Source: Thermomucor indicae-seudaticae
Taxonomy: Eukaryota > Mucoromycota > Mucoromycetes > Mucorales > Lichtheimiaceae
Direction of reading: 5' to 3'
Assembly: GCA_000787465.1 (NCBI GenBank)
Contig: JSYX01000445.1
Coordinates: forward strand, 1-29,238
Length of the DNA stretch: 29,238 nucleotides
Part shown: positions 11,280-22,390 of the stretch, piece by piece
How positions within the stretch are numbered: the stretch's first letter is position 1
How the letters are laid out: every line of letters starts with the position of its first letter
Notes under the pieces: generated by a model
The model's input: only the letters and a program-made list of their open reading frames with translations
Told to the model about the DNA's origin: nothing
The model's database searches: none
Position numbers and translations under genes: made by a program

Positions 11280-12520
11280 GGTGCCTTTAAAGTATATGAC
11301 AGAAAGGTGGAAGAGCGCTTGTATTCCTGAGCAGGGTTTCCAAGGCTGCAACCACTTTGAGTGACGCTTGCAGATTCTTGTGTAACCATGAGAACACGCG
11401 GTGAGGGAAAATGATCCTTAACCTCCCTCATCCTCTACCTATGTCAATATCTCTTTACAAACCAATCGTGCTCACCAGGCAAAAGCCAGGATGTTCCAAA
11501 GCTACTGACTTTCATAGTATGAATAGCAAGGCCTTTGTGGCGCGTTCAATAGTGATCATCAACTTGGGTATCATCACCACAACGAAGTCAGCATAGGATA
11601 GGTCCGGTATGTCGCCAAATATGTGGTTTGGTTGTGCTTCGCTTTACTGAGAGCTACATGGAACTTTGATCATGTGACCGGGCTGCAAGCTTAAAAGAAG
11701 GATATTCTTTTGTGAGTCTCTTGCGATCCCGTGGTTATTGGTGCCGTCAGTGACAAGTTTGACTGCACTTCATAGAACTTATCATGGCAGATTGACCTCA
11801 AATGCTATATTGCTTCAACTCGAACAAATCTTTGAGATGAGTGGAGACCTGTAGACTTTCCATTGTGCCAATCTGCTGTCCCAAGTTTTCGTCTTGGGAA
11901 CGCAAAGCAAATTAACTTATACATGGGGCACAGCCCGCCATTAGCTTCAAAGGAAGTCTATCTAACCACGAAGACAGGCATTTTCTGCCGCGAATAATCA
12001 ACACAAAATTATAATCATGGAACAGCAGCAAGGCACCCACATGCAACAGGAAAAGGCTATGACCTAAATGGGAAGTGCTACGAGCCTGTTTGTGAGGCAC
12101 TCGTTCGGACCGGACTGGTGATTCAGTGCCCCGTGTTTTTCTTGCGCGGTGAAACTCTCCCTCGTCGATTAATCTGCAACATCCGTCCTTTCTATTCTCC
12201 TTTTGGAGCGCACAACTACGAAGTTACTCTCAGACAGAGAAGGAGAAAGGGCGCAAAGTTCTTACTGCTTCTGCTTTTGTTCCTTGCAGACTCGGAGTAC
12301 AGCTTTGCGTTACGCACCACATTTTTTCCCTCTTCTTCGTTATCCCCTCTCTGGCTTTCGTTGTTTTTCTCTCCTCTTACTCTTTATAGCCTTGTGCGGT
12401 ACTCGAAGAAGCCTTTTGACGACAAGGCTTTACGTCACTCGTTCCTTTGTTCATTCTCTACGTCGCTTGGTACCTTATCTGCCCTTAAACGATCATTCAG
12501 GGGAGCGGACGGAAAAAACG
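11280..12520. promoter_or_regulatory. Divergent promoter region shared by the RhoGAP gene and the RAX2-like gene
   Basis: This 1241-bp stretch separates two divergently transcribed starts and holds no supportable gene. Its right third (about 12300-12400) is a pyrimidine-rich tract, as in many fungal 5' leaders. An ATG at 12203 is in frame with the RAX2 start and open throughout, so an N-terminally extended reading is formally possible. I see no TATA box close to either start. Confidence 0.5.
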
Positions 12521-15500
12521 ATGATTCGACATGGTCCAAAGAACTGCCACTTGTTGCTGCTCACTCTACTGCTAATTTGCAACTCCATCATAACCAATGG
12601 CGAGCCCATTGATCTACCTAGCGTTCGCCTCGATGCCGTCGGTCAGCTCGGTTTTGCGGGTGACTATGCCGGTATATCACCCTTCAAAGACACGAGGCAG
12701 TTCGAGTCAATACCTGATCCGGACGTGTACTCCATTATACTCGAAAATAACGGAACATTTGATCTCTTGGCCTCAGCCAACGGTGCTATTTTTGCAACCT
12801 GTGCTATGGACGCGGGTGATCAAGTTTATATTGGAGGACAATTCACAATGTTGAACAACACTCCGATAAGTAACATTGCCCGCTTCGACACAGCGACCGG
12901 CGTACTTTCACCACTCGGCCAGGGACTCGACGGCGCCGTACGATCGCTACTATGTGATACAGATGCAGTGTACGTCGGCGGTGACTTTACCGCGCCCGTA
13001 GGCGTTTCGAACGATTCACTCCCGTTTTACGGCGGACATGCAGCTATTTGGCAGCCAAGTAACAACACTTGGCTTCCTGTGCCTTGGCGAGGTTTCAACG
13101 GTCCAGTTTACACCATTACACGTAACCAAGCTATGCAGACAATTCTTTTCGGTGGACGCTTCGATGCCACAGGTGATGGACAGTATTATAATTCCAACAC
13201 CAGCCAACCTGTCAACCTTAATTCTCCTACGGTACGTGGAACTCTTTGTATGGCGCGCTTATTGCAAAACTGACTCGTATAATAACAACAATAATAGCAA
13301 GTGTCAGCTGGTAATGGTGCGGTATCTGGCAACTTTAGTGATCCATCTAGCATAATTTGCCCAAGCACAAATGGAACCGAGAACACACCGTGGTTACTGC
13401 AAGACGGTGTCCCCGGTTACTGGGAGGCTAGTTTTGCATACCCGATTCAACCATCAGTTTTTCGTATTGCGAACACGCATTATGAAGGACGTGGTACACA
13501 AACTTTTAGGTAATGCTGTCAATTATTTTTTTTTTAATTCTCAAGGCTAAATTGTGATATTGTAAAAAGTATCATTGCACTTGGCAGCAACGACTATTTT
13601 GAGCTCTCCTACATCGATCCGGTTACCCACGAGACAACTACCTGTTCCAGATATTGTACCCTCTCGGATGACACAAATATTGCTTACCAAGATTTTACCG
13701 TACTCAACCCGATCACCACAAGCGGTGTCCGTATACAAATTGATTCGTGGTATGGTGCCGGTGGCGGCTTGGATAGTGTACAGATATTTCAGTCCGGTAA
13801 GTTTTTATCATGAGATCTGACATCATTTGGTTTAATAAATACCTCATGTAATATTAGACATTACTGTTCATGCAACTGTGGGAAACACGGGTTCTTCATG
13901 TCCAAACTCACCGTCCGCTTCTACAAGCGTTACCGGAAACTGGCAGGAACAGTTTGTGTACGGCATTTACCAGAACTTTCTGACGACTACTTTTCCGGCT
14001 ACCGAGCTGTCAACGAGCAATGCCTCCGTCACATACAATCCGTAAGATTTCTCTGCTAATAGTGTAAATCCTAAAATTATAAGAGCACTAACTGTGTCTG
14101 ATACTGCAGTTATATACCGGTGCAAGGCCAATATGAAGTATACGCTGTCACTCCAGGATGCGTTGGTAGCAGTACGTGCAACCAACGTACGCAAGTCGAT
14201 CTCGAGTTACGGTTTTCTCCTGGAAGCGGGCCGACCACCGTAACAGTGGATCAAACGAACACGGAAGACACGACGACGTTGATCTACAGCGGATTCATTG
14301 AAGCGAGTTCTGATGCCTTTCAACCTACGATAACATTAACTGTAGCACATAATGCTACTGCGTCAGGGTACATCGTTACTCTTGTGGCAGACTCCTTTCG
14401 GTTTATCCGCAATGGCACAAACACTACCCTTGTAAGCATACTAGAGTATAGTCCTCAAAATTATATCCAGAATATTACACCCGCTTGGCGACCCCTTGCA
14501 GGTCAGTTTCGAACGGTTTGAACTCACTCCTTCCATGAATACTGAAACCAGTATAGATCAACTGATGTCAGGGTCCACGGTGTTCAGTATTGATGCTACG
14601 GCAGGGAATACGCTTTATATCGGAGGAGCATTCTCAAGTCTCAACAACACTTACCGAAGCATCGTGTCATACGACTACCTTTCAGATGGCGGACGAATGG
14701 TTGCCCTGCCTGGCATGGGAGTCAACGGGAGCGTCTATGACGTGGCGCTATTAGGAAACTGTAGGTTTCGCTTTATAGTAGATTTCCTTGCAAGCAAAAT
14801 TATTGAGCTGCACGTTTTCCTAGCATTATTCATCGGGGGTGTCTTTGATAATTCTGCTACAGGAAGCGTCGAAGGCTCCTTTAATAACGTTGCACAAATT
14901 GATCTGACTAGCGGCGCGTGGTCAGCGCTTGATATGGTAAATTGCCGTTGAACGTTGCATTTGACACATGCTAAATTCATGTGGTCATTTTATGCAGGGT
15001 GTCAATGGTCCAGTCAACAATATCATCATATCACCAGATAACGCGACAATCACCCTTTCCGGTAACTTCTCCCAAGTGTTATCGAACACTCCTGTGACAA
15101 CTGGCGTTTCTGGAAATGCGCTATGGAGTGTAGCAGAGCGACATTGGATCGATCGATCGTCACTTCTCGTTGGTAAAATTGTCGCAAACCCCCAACTTGA
15201 TAACAACACCAGTTTGTTTGTTGGCGGTATACGAGCCGCCCAAACGTACCGTTCCATTGCGGTCTCTTCTATGAACGTCAATAGCATGTGGGGCCCGTAC
15301 TTCTTGAGTAGTGCATCGGATGTAGTGAATGCGGGTGTATTTTGGCACAACACAACCGGTGGAGAAAACAAGACGGTGACCATTATCGGTGGCAAATTCC
15401 AAATGGGAGACATTATGAACCTTGCACTTTATCAAGACGGCGAGTGGCGTGGGATAGGTCAATTGGAAGGACAAGTGAATAGTTTGGCGATCATTCAGGA

Positions 15501-17258
15501 TCAACTTTACATTGGCGGTCAATTTAATGGTACCTTTGGCGACAGTCAGCCGAAAAGCTTTGCCATCTATAATCTGGCAACACAGACAAATGAGGATGTA
15601 ACCAGTGTATATGGTACGTTTATGAATGAAACGTCTCAATTTTCCTGTTATTGATAGCCGGGAAAATCAGGTCCTGACGGTTCACCGGGACAGATAAACG
15701 TTATCAGAACTCAACCCGATGGCAAAGCTATTTACATTGGAGGAAACTTTACGTCAGTCGGTTCGCTGACATGTCCCTCGGTCTGTAAATTGGATACCCA
15801 AGCCAGACAGTGGAACAACGTAGCCCTAGGAATCAGCGGACATGTGTATGACCTGGCTGTCACCCAAGATCAAGTTACAGCCGTCGGTGATATTTCTATA
15901 AACAATAATCCCACCCGTATTGCTCGCATGCAAAGTCAAGGAAACTTGTGGACAGCAATGTCTCTAGATGCGGAAACAAGCAATATAGGCATTCCAACTG
16001 CTGTGCTGAATGGACCTGACAACGTAATCGTTGCAGGAAGGTAAGCGTATTTATAGTCAAACGACGCTGTCCGCCGCTTGATTTATTCATTTTGGAAAAG
16101 CAACGATACCGCCGGCTTCATCGGAACATGGGATGGCCAGAACTTTGCATCATTAGGTAAGTAATATCGGGCTTGTAGATGTTTGAGCTCATACATAACG
16201 AGACTGTTGGAAGATACCCACCTTGGACCCTCAACTGATATCCGACAATTGCTGTTTATGCCAATCTCGTCATCTAAAAGCAAAGCAAGATACCCGGCAG
16301 GATCCGAAGATATGCTTCTTGTGATTGGGCACTTGAACCTCCAAACTTATGGAAATGTCAGCGTGGCACTTTATGATGGCAACCACTGGTATCCTTTTGT
16401 CTTGTCTTCACGCATTGACGGCACGCCAGGCTATATCCGGAATGTTTTCCACGAGACCGATTGCTGTGCTGTTCCTACCGTAGTCCGTGAGTAAAATAGT
16501 GATGTGCAAAGACCGTTTTGTGTGATAACTTTCTCACACGCTTCTACGCAGGCCACTTGCCCATCCCTGCCGTTATCCTGATCTCTATCGCTATTTCTCT
16601 TGGTCTCATATTTGTTTTGGTGGCAGCTGGAATGGTCGCCTTGCTTGCTAAGCGAAAATATGGAGATCCTGATGCGCCAGAACCAATGCCGCCCTACGTC
16701 CCAGGACAAAACCGGCCGTCTAGTCTCGCCGCCATGTTGGATGCTGCTCAGGCATGCACACTTGGATCTGGGGCTGCGGCAGCGATTGCAGGAGCTACGG
16801 CTGCAGCAGCGGGACCTTCAAAGGAAAAGCACGCGAGTAGAGGTTCTGCCTCAAATCCTGACAGCGGACAGGCCAGTGGTGGTGTTGGAGAAAATGCAGC
16901 TGGAGCTGCAAGTGGTGCGACCGCCTTCAGTGCCCTCGTTGCAGCTGCAAAGGCTAACACCAACAGCAACGAACCTGCAAGTGAGGAATCACCACGGCTG
17001 TATTACGCAAAATACCCGTTTGAAGCAAAAGAATTTGGCGAATTGGGATTTGGCGCCGCAGAACCCATTGTGGTCACTGATACAAGTGATAGTGTATGGT
17101 GGATGGGATACAAAGATGATGGCAAGTATATCATGTCTTGACGATTGATTGACCGACTTATTTGTCCTCGCTGACCTGTGTCTGCATTAGGCACCGGGAA
17201 ACCTATTTCGGGTCTTTTCCCCAGCAATTATGTGACAGATACAAAGCCTGATTCATGA
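12521..17258 (+). CDS. RAX2: RAX2-like cortical polarity protein with C-terminal SH3 domain
   Basis: RAX2 proteins are single-pass membrane proteins marking sites of polarised growth. Thirteen exons: 12521-13231, 13298-13509, 13570-13796, 13858-14041, 14110-14431, 14502-14760, 14824-14936, 14998-15613, 15671-16040, 16101-16156, 16214-16486, 16552-17121, 17191-17258; 1326 aa. Visible are a signal peptide (HLLLLTLLLICNSIITNG), a long N-glycosylation-rich ectodomain with about ten kelch-like LYIGGxF motifs, the WLLQDGVPGYWEA block, and a C-SV-C block (TCPSVCKLDTQARQW). A membrane span lies at about 1120-1146 with a basic stop (KRKYG), then an Ala/Gly-rich tail, then an SH3 domain at about 1264-1320 (YYAKYPFEAKEFGELGF...VWWMGYKDD...SGLFPSNYV). 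The last intron starts with GC, not GT. Intron 14432-14501 could alternatively be read as coding, but it then hits a stop. The start at 12521 is chosen because it begins the signal peptide. Confidence 0.92.
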
Positions 17259-18163
17259 TAGCACATGCAATTAGCGGGCGCGTTATATACCCTTTGTTTG
17301 TGTTTCTAGACATCTCAGTTACTTCTATAAGCACAAATTACTCTTTTAATTATCTTTTTGGCATACATTTTTTCTCTTCTTAGTCTACTAACATGCTGTA
17401 AAGAAAAGAGCCTTTTATTACAAATACTTCCAATATATTAGCCCGTTTTGCGTTCACGATAAACGACATACCTCATTTAAAATGAACAGGAACCTCTCTT
17501 ACGCGCAGGCTGGAGTCATCCTATGTCAGGCCGTTCTTATAAAGATAAAGCGAAAGCAGCATTCAATCAATATCAAATGAGCCAAATAGTAAGAAACGAT
17601 CCGGACAGTGTCTGTATCACTATGTAATAGTTAAAGGTTCGAAATAACTTGTGCGATGCACAGTTGCATACAGTGCCTATCAGCTCTCTACAAGATGTTT
17701 CACCTGAACTGGTACGATGTATCGTTCAATAATTGTCATTTTCTAACTGGAACGGGAGGATCATTGTATGTTTATCAAAGTAAACTTTGCTACTGTATGG
17801 ACAAATGGATCGATGCTTCAATTGTTCAGTCGGGTCAAACGTTTAGGCTAAACCCACAGCTTAAAGCATGTTACACGGCACGACGTGGGGTTCATCGCAG
17901 ATTATTAAATGCTCAATTCGCTAAAGATTGCTCAAACGGGCTACTCATTTTCTCATGAATTGTGCCATAAACCATAGTAAACGGTATCCTTTATAGACGG
18001 AGTAAGATGAGCTAGCGTCATCGGTAGCTTTACCAAACCTATGAAACACTTGCAATGGACGCAACAAAGAAAACGCAAAAGCATGAATCACGTGTGTTAC
18101 ATCGCTACGTTACCTACATGATCTTTCTGGGTTTTATACCCTTTCCTTTTTTCCTGCATCGAC
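17259..18163. other. Intergenic region between the RAX2-like and ELMO genes
   Basis: An AT-rich 905-bp stretch, with one 100-codon open frame on the plus strand (17656-17958) that shows no motif or splice support. It presumably contains the RAX2 3' UTR and the ELMO promoter. No RNA gene was recognised. Confidence 0.55.
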
Positions 18164-20705
18164 ATGTCTAGTACAAGATCGTCTTCAGAATTCGAAGTAG
18201 CACCGTCGCGTGAAGAAGCCGAAAGCCTGGTTAAGCGCATGTCGGCGGGCGCAAGCTTGAGCGACCAGACAATCGGCGATTCAGCTGCCAAGGATGCCAG
18301 AGTGCTCAAAATAGCCACGTTTTCCCTGCAGAAGTATCTCAAGGTTTGTTTGGATGGTCTACTGGTATCTGTAAGACTTGCGCTGAATGGCAATGGTTAG
18401 GAACCCGAGTTTGCAGCGGAATTCCTCGAGCGCGGTGGTCTGGAATCGTTATGTGACATTGTCGGAAGAGTGAATGGCAATACGCTCGCCTACGCCTTGA
18501 ACTCGTTCACATCGCTCATGGCCCATGATATCAGCTGGAAATCGCTTACACCCGAGTTTATCGCACAGATAGCGCATATCGTGGTTTCCGAAACGTTAGT
18601 TACCATTTGTCGACCTGCAACAGCCATCCTGATAAAGATCGTATGCGCAGAACGTGCTTCGCCGCCATACGCACCAAATAACGACCATGTCGTTGTTGGC
18701 TATCCGGCTATTCACGAAGTACTCCAACAAGAACCCGAACTTCTGCCGACGCTGGTCCAGCGGCTTCAGAGTCCTGACTACTCATTATGCCTTAATAGTT
18801 TGACCCTGCTGGCCTCAATGCTTAAACATGTTACGGACGAACATCGAAGCGAGTTATTGGAAGCACTGGATAAAAACAGTGCGTACAAGAACGTCCTGGT
18901 ACTGTAAATGAAGGGAGCCATGAGAGTCTTCGTCGTTTTGGGCAACTGATCCTCACACAATATATTGCTAATAGCGGTTAATGAATAATCACCCTCCCGA
19001 GGAGCTCAAGGAGCAGTTGCTGGAGTTTCAAGCTGCGCTGATTCACAATGCGGATAGAAGGAGGAAGACCCAGATTTCATTCCACAATCCCCGCCACGCA
19101 AAGATGCTAAACGAGATATGGGAAGCCGCTAAAGTAGCAGATATCCCAGTTTCTGGTGCAAAGAAATGGCGTAAACTTGGATTTTCGGTAACGCACTGTT
19201 CCTCTCATTCATCCTTGCTACGCTATTTTGAGATTAAGAATAATCAACTTATTGTCAGCTTATTAGTCAGAAGTGCCGCACCGAGAGTTCGGTAGAACAG
19301 GCATATTTGGGTTAGAACGGATGCATGCATTTGCAGTCAAAAATCAAGATTTGTTCGCGAAGGTCAGTGCGTAGGCAACAAATTACCCTAAACAGTTAAG
19401 TTTTAACAGTATGTTCCTACCCCCTGCAGATGATCGTAGAGCAGATCCATCGGCCCGAGGGAAAACGTTGTCCCTTCGCGAAAGCCAGTATTGAAGTGAC
19501 TGAGTTATTGTGCAGTCATTGGAACATCAATTCTGGATGTATGCTCTTTCTTTTTGACATCTTCGGCGTGCTGGGCATAGGAACGCTAAGTTATTGACTT
19601 GTGTAGATATCGCCGCTGATTTTGAGCCTCTACTCCTGCACTTTGATCATATTCACGCGACCACTTTACAATGTTTTTATCGTCTGTTTCATGACATGGA
19701 AGCAACAACGAGCGATTTCTCTAAAGTATCAGCTTTGGTTCGAAGTCAGCTACGAGCAACGTTAAAAAGTGATGGCGTCAAGGACATTTATAGCTTTGAT
19801 CGGGTGATGCTGGGTACTCCGTATGCAATCATTCGCGATAGACGTTTAAAGGAGCTTGAATGGGCAGATGACTTGCTAGGAAAGGAAGCTATCCGGTAAG
19901 CATTTAATACGATCATATTACTGCAGCGCGTCACCAATGGATTGTTACCAGGAATTTACGATCTCGGCTAAACAAGCAGTCCCTCGACTTTATCAAGCGG
20001 CAACGGATCAATTGCCTTCTTCAAGGTGCATGGTTCCCCTGTCCCCACTCTCCACAGCGCATTGTCACCTTAGCAAACAATACTGGCAGCGCAAGCGGAT
20101 CTTCAACTGCAGGAGCCTCGGCAACGACGAGTAGTTCGGGTATGAACGTCATGACGCAGGGATCATCGTCTGGAGCATCAGGGAAACGGTGGCGCTACTA
20201 TAAGCTCAGTCCATCCAAGAAGACGCTCCAATACGGCGACTTTAATGAGAAATTTACACCAGTGATAAAGTCCTACGAACGATTAAGCAATAAGGTCGAC
20301 CTGAGCTCAGTTGCTGAAATCAAGCCTCTGAATACCAGAGTAGCTGCAGCGGCCGCTTCTGGTGGCAGTATGACGCTTTCGAATGTGGGATCATCAGCAT
20401 CTCTTGCCGAAACAACAGCTAGTTTATCATTTGCACTTTATTCCAGCAATAACGTGCCCCTGGCAGAGTTTGTTTGCTCCTCTTCAGCACAAGCGTCTGA
20501 ATGGAAGGACGGCTTCAGTATGCTACTTGACAAGGGCATAACGAGCAAGGACACAGCAGAATATCTGCATTCGCTAACTGAAATTGGCGTCAAAGTCAAG
20601 CTCCTTCAGATTGCAGGTGACCGAGTAGAAATACCCCATTCTCATGTAGAAGCGCCGCCCGTACCTGTCGGTTTAGGTTCTGGCTTCTTTTATTCTACTG
20701 GATAA
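18164..20705 (+). CDS. ELMO/CED-12 domain protein
   Basis: ELMO proteins pair with DOCK-type exchange factors to activate Rac and remodel actin. Seven exons: 18164-18343, 18401-18898, 18975-19187, 19267-19362, 19430-19538, 19607-19895, 19952-20705; 712 aa, near the length of animal ELMO1 (727 aa). The N-terminal half looks like armadillo-type helices (EFAAEFLERGGLESLCDIV, LNSLTLLASMLKHV). The ELMO domain spans about 285-460: KKWRKLGFSSEVPHREFGRT and GIFGLERMHAF, then FYRLFHDMEATTSDFSKV. A PH-like domain follows (RWRYYKLSPSKKTLQYGDF), interrupted by a Ser/Ala-rich loop. The tail has a short proline motif (EAPPVPVGLG), where ELMO1 carries its DOCK-binding PxxP. The 19266 acceptor is fixed by the SSEVPHREF frame. 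I see no broken or missing segment. Confidence 0.93.
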
Positions 20706-22390
20706 GGGGCTAAAGAAACCGGTCGTCCTGTGTAAAAGTACTCCTACAGTAATTTTTCGTATTTTACCCCTGTCCATCCTTTCTCCAACGTTTCCCCTTC
20801 ACAATGTCCATCAGCCTTTGTCTGCTTCCGCTTCTTTATCTTTCCTTTTGGTTACTCAGTAAAACAAGTCATCTATAATATTTATGTATCATTATCAGCA
20901 CATGGGCGGTTGCAACAAAGGAGTTAAATGTGAAGATACATGCTACTTCGGTCTATTGCTCAGGTGAACGAAGAGGACATGGACTTGCACGTTCAGAAAC
21001 TAAGCGTTTTACTTGACAATACGCGAGACTATTTGGCAATAGGACCTTCAAGAGCAGCAGCAAAAGCCCACTGCTTGTCAAATATTTTCAACCGGCCAAG
21101 ACGAAGAAGGAACGACATATATTTATATCCGCGTGCATGCGCGCTGCTACATGCAGTCTGTAAAAGGATTACTGCTGCACTTATATAGTCGCTAAAAAAA
21201 CTCTGTGTGGCTGCGAAAAACATGTAAGACGTTTTGGCACAGTGAAGTCTTCCCGTCCAATCCTAGAATGCATTTCGAAACAAAGAGATAAAGAAAGAAA
21301 GCCACGTCCGTCACGGATGGAGGGACAGATCACTATGAGCATTTCGCGTTAGCTACATCTGTAAGAGAGTTAATTTGTAGCCTTCGCTCTCGATCATTAA
21401 AGATGCTCTGGAAATGAACGGAAACCTTGGTCTTCAAGAAGGTATACATAAGCCACCATAGACCAAAAGTGGTAAGTCTTTCCTCTTCGTATCAAAAGAT
21501 ACGTAAACTTCCCAGGTCAAGCGGCCGCAAGCAACGAAAGCGCTTGTTCCCCTCATGTTAAAACATGGTTTGACTTCCTGAAAGAGATTTGTTGGGAGGA
21601 ACGAACAAAGCTGAAATATTTCTTTTATGCAGCTGTCAAAAAAATTTTAGGGCCCCTATTTTCTAGGTAACACGAGTCTTCGTCGTTTCAAAAGTCTTTT
21701 CTTCAACTGAACACTTTGCTGCACTGAAGAAAGCAAAGTTTCCATGCCTAGCATCTGTATAAATTATGGAACACATTCTTGCATATCTGGGATGATCCCA
21801 TAAAGGCTGACATATTCACAGTATCTATAGCTTTCTCTTTTGGGACCGCTTTTCGCTCGCGTGATTTAAAGCGAAGTGTAATACTAAAATCATAGAGCCT
21901 AACTTTATCATGTTTGTAGAAGAGGCTTTTTTACAAACTATTCCACGGAAGCCTATGTGCAGAAACCATACACTATCTGAAGAGCTTCCCGAACAAATAT
22001 CTTGATTCACTGATTTTTCCTACTCGAATGTAGCAATTAGTGTCTGGATAGGTCTGACTAATGTACTTGTTTATATATGTCCTCTGGACAAGTGCAGTAG
22101 TTTAGCTGCCGCTGTACATAGTTAGCTAGAGTTGTTATTCATAAGAAATAGACACATGAAGTCGAAATGAAAGGACGGGAAGACACAATGGTACGGTGAT
22201 GGAACATGCTATGCAGACATCATTTTGTTGTCAATTAACCGTTATCCGCTAGATCCAGAAAGTACAAAAAGTAGGTCTGTCGGGCAGCGCCGTCATCATG
22301 GCAAGAAAAGACAACCGGTGATTAATCAGGGAAATTGGATTAAGGACATGTGAATACAATAGTTTTTATCAAGAGCTGAGATAACAAGTT
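20706..22390. other. Intergenic region between the ELMO and SET-domain genes
   Basis: A 1.7-kb stretch between convergent genes. Open frames here (longest about 82 codons, 20940-21188) lack motifs and I call none. No repeat array, tRNA or transposon remnant was recognised. It is long for the space between two 3' ends in this gene-dense window. Confidence 0.5.

Noticed and set aside
17656..17958. 100-codon plus-strand frame
   Set aside because: No recognisable motif, and isolated between the RAX2 and ELMO genes; not enough to call a gene.
18924..18938. 15-bp direct repeat shared with 21674-21688 (GAGTCTTCGTCGTTT)
   Set aside because: About one such match is expected by chance in a window of this size, and the flanks are unrelated.
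20940..21188. 82-codon plus-strand frame
   Set aside because: No motif or splice support; probably chance.
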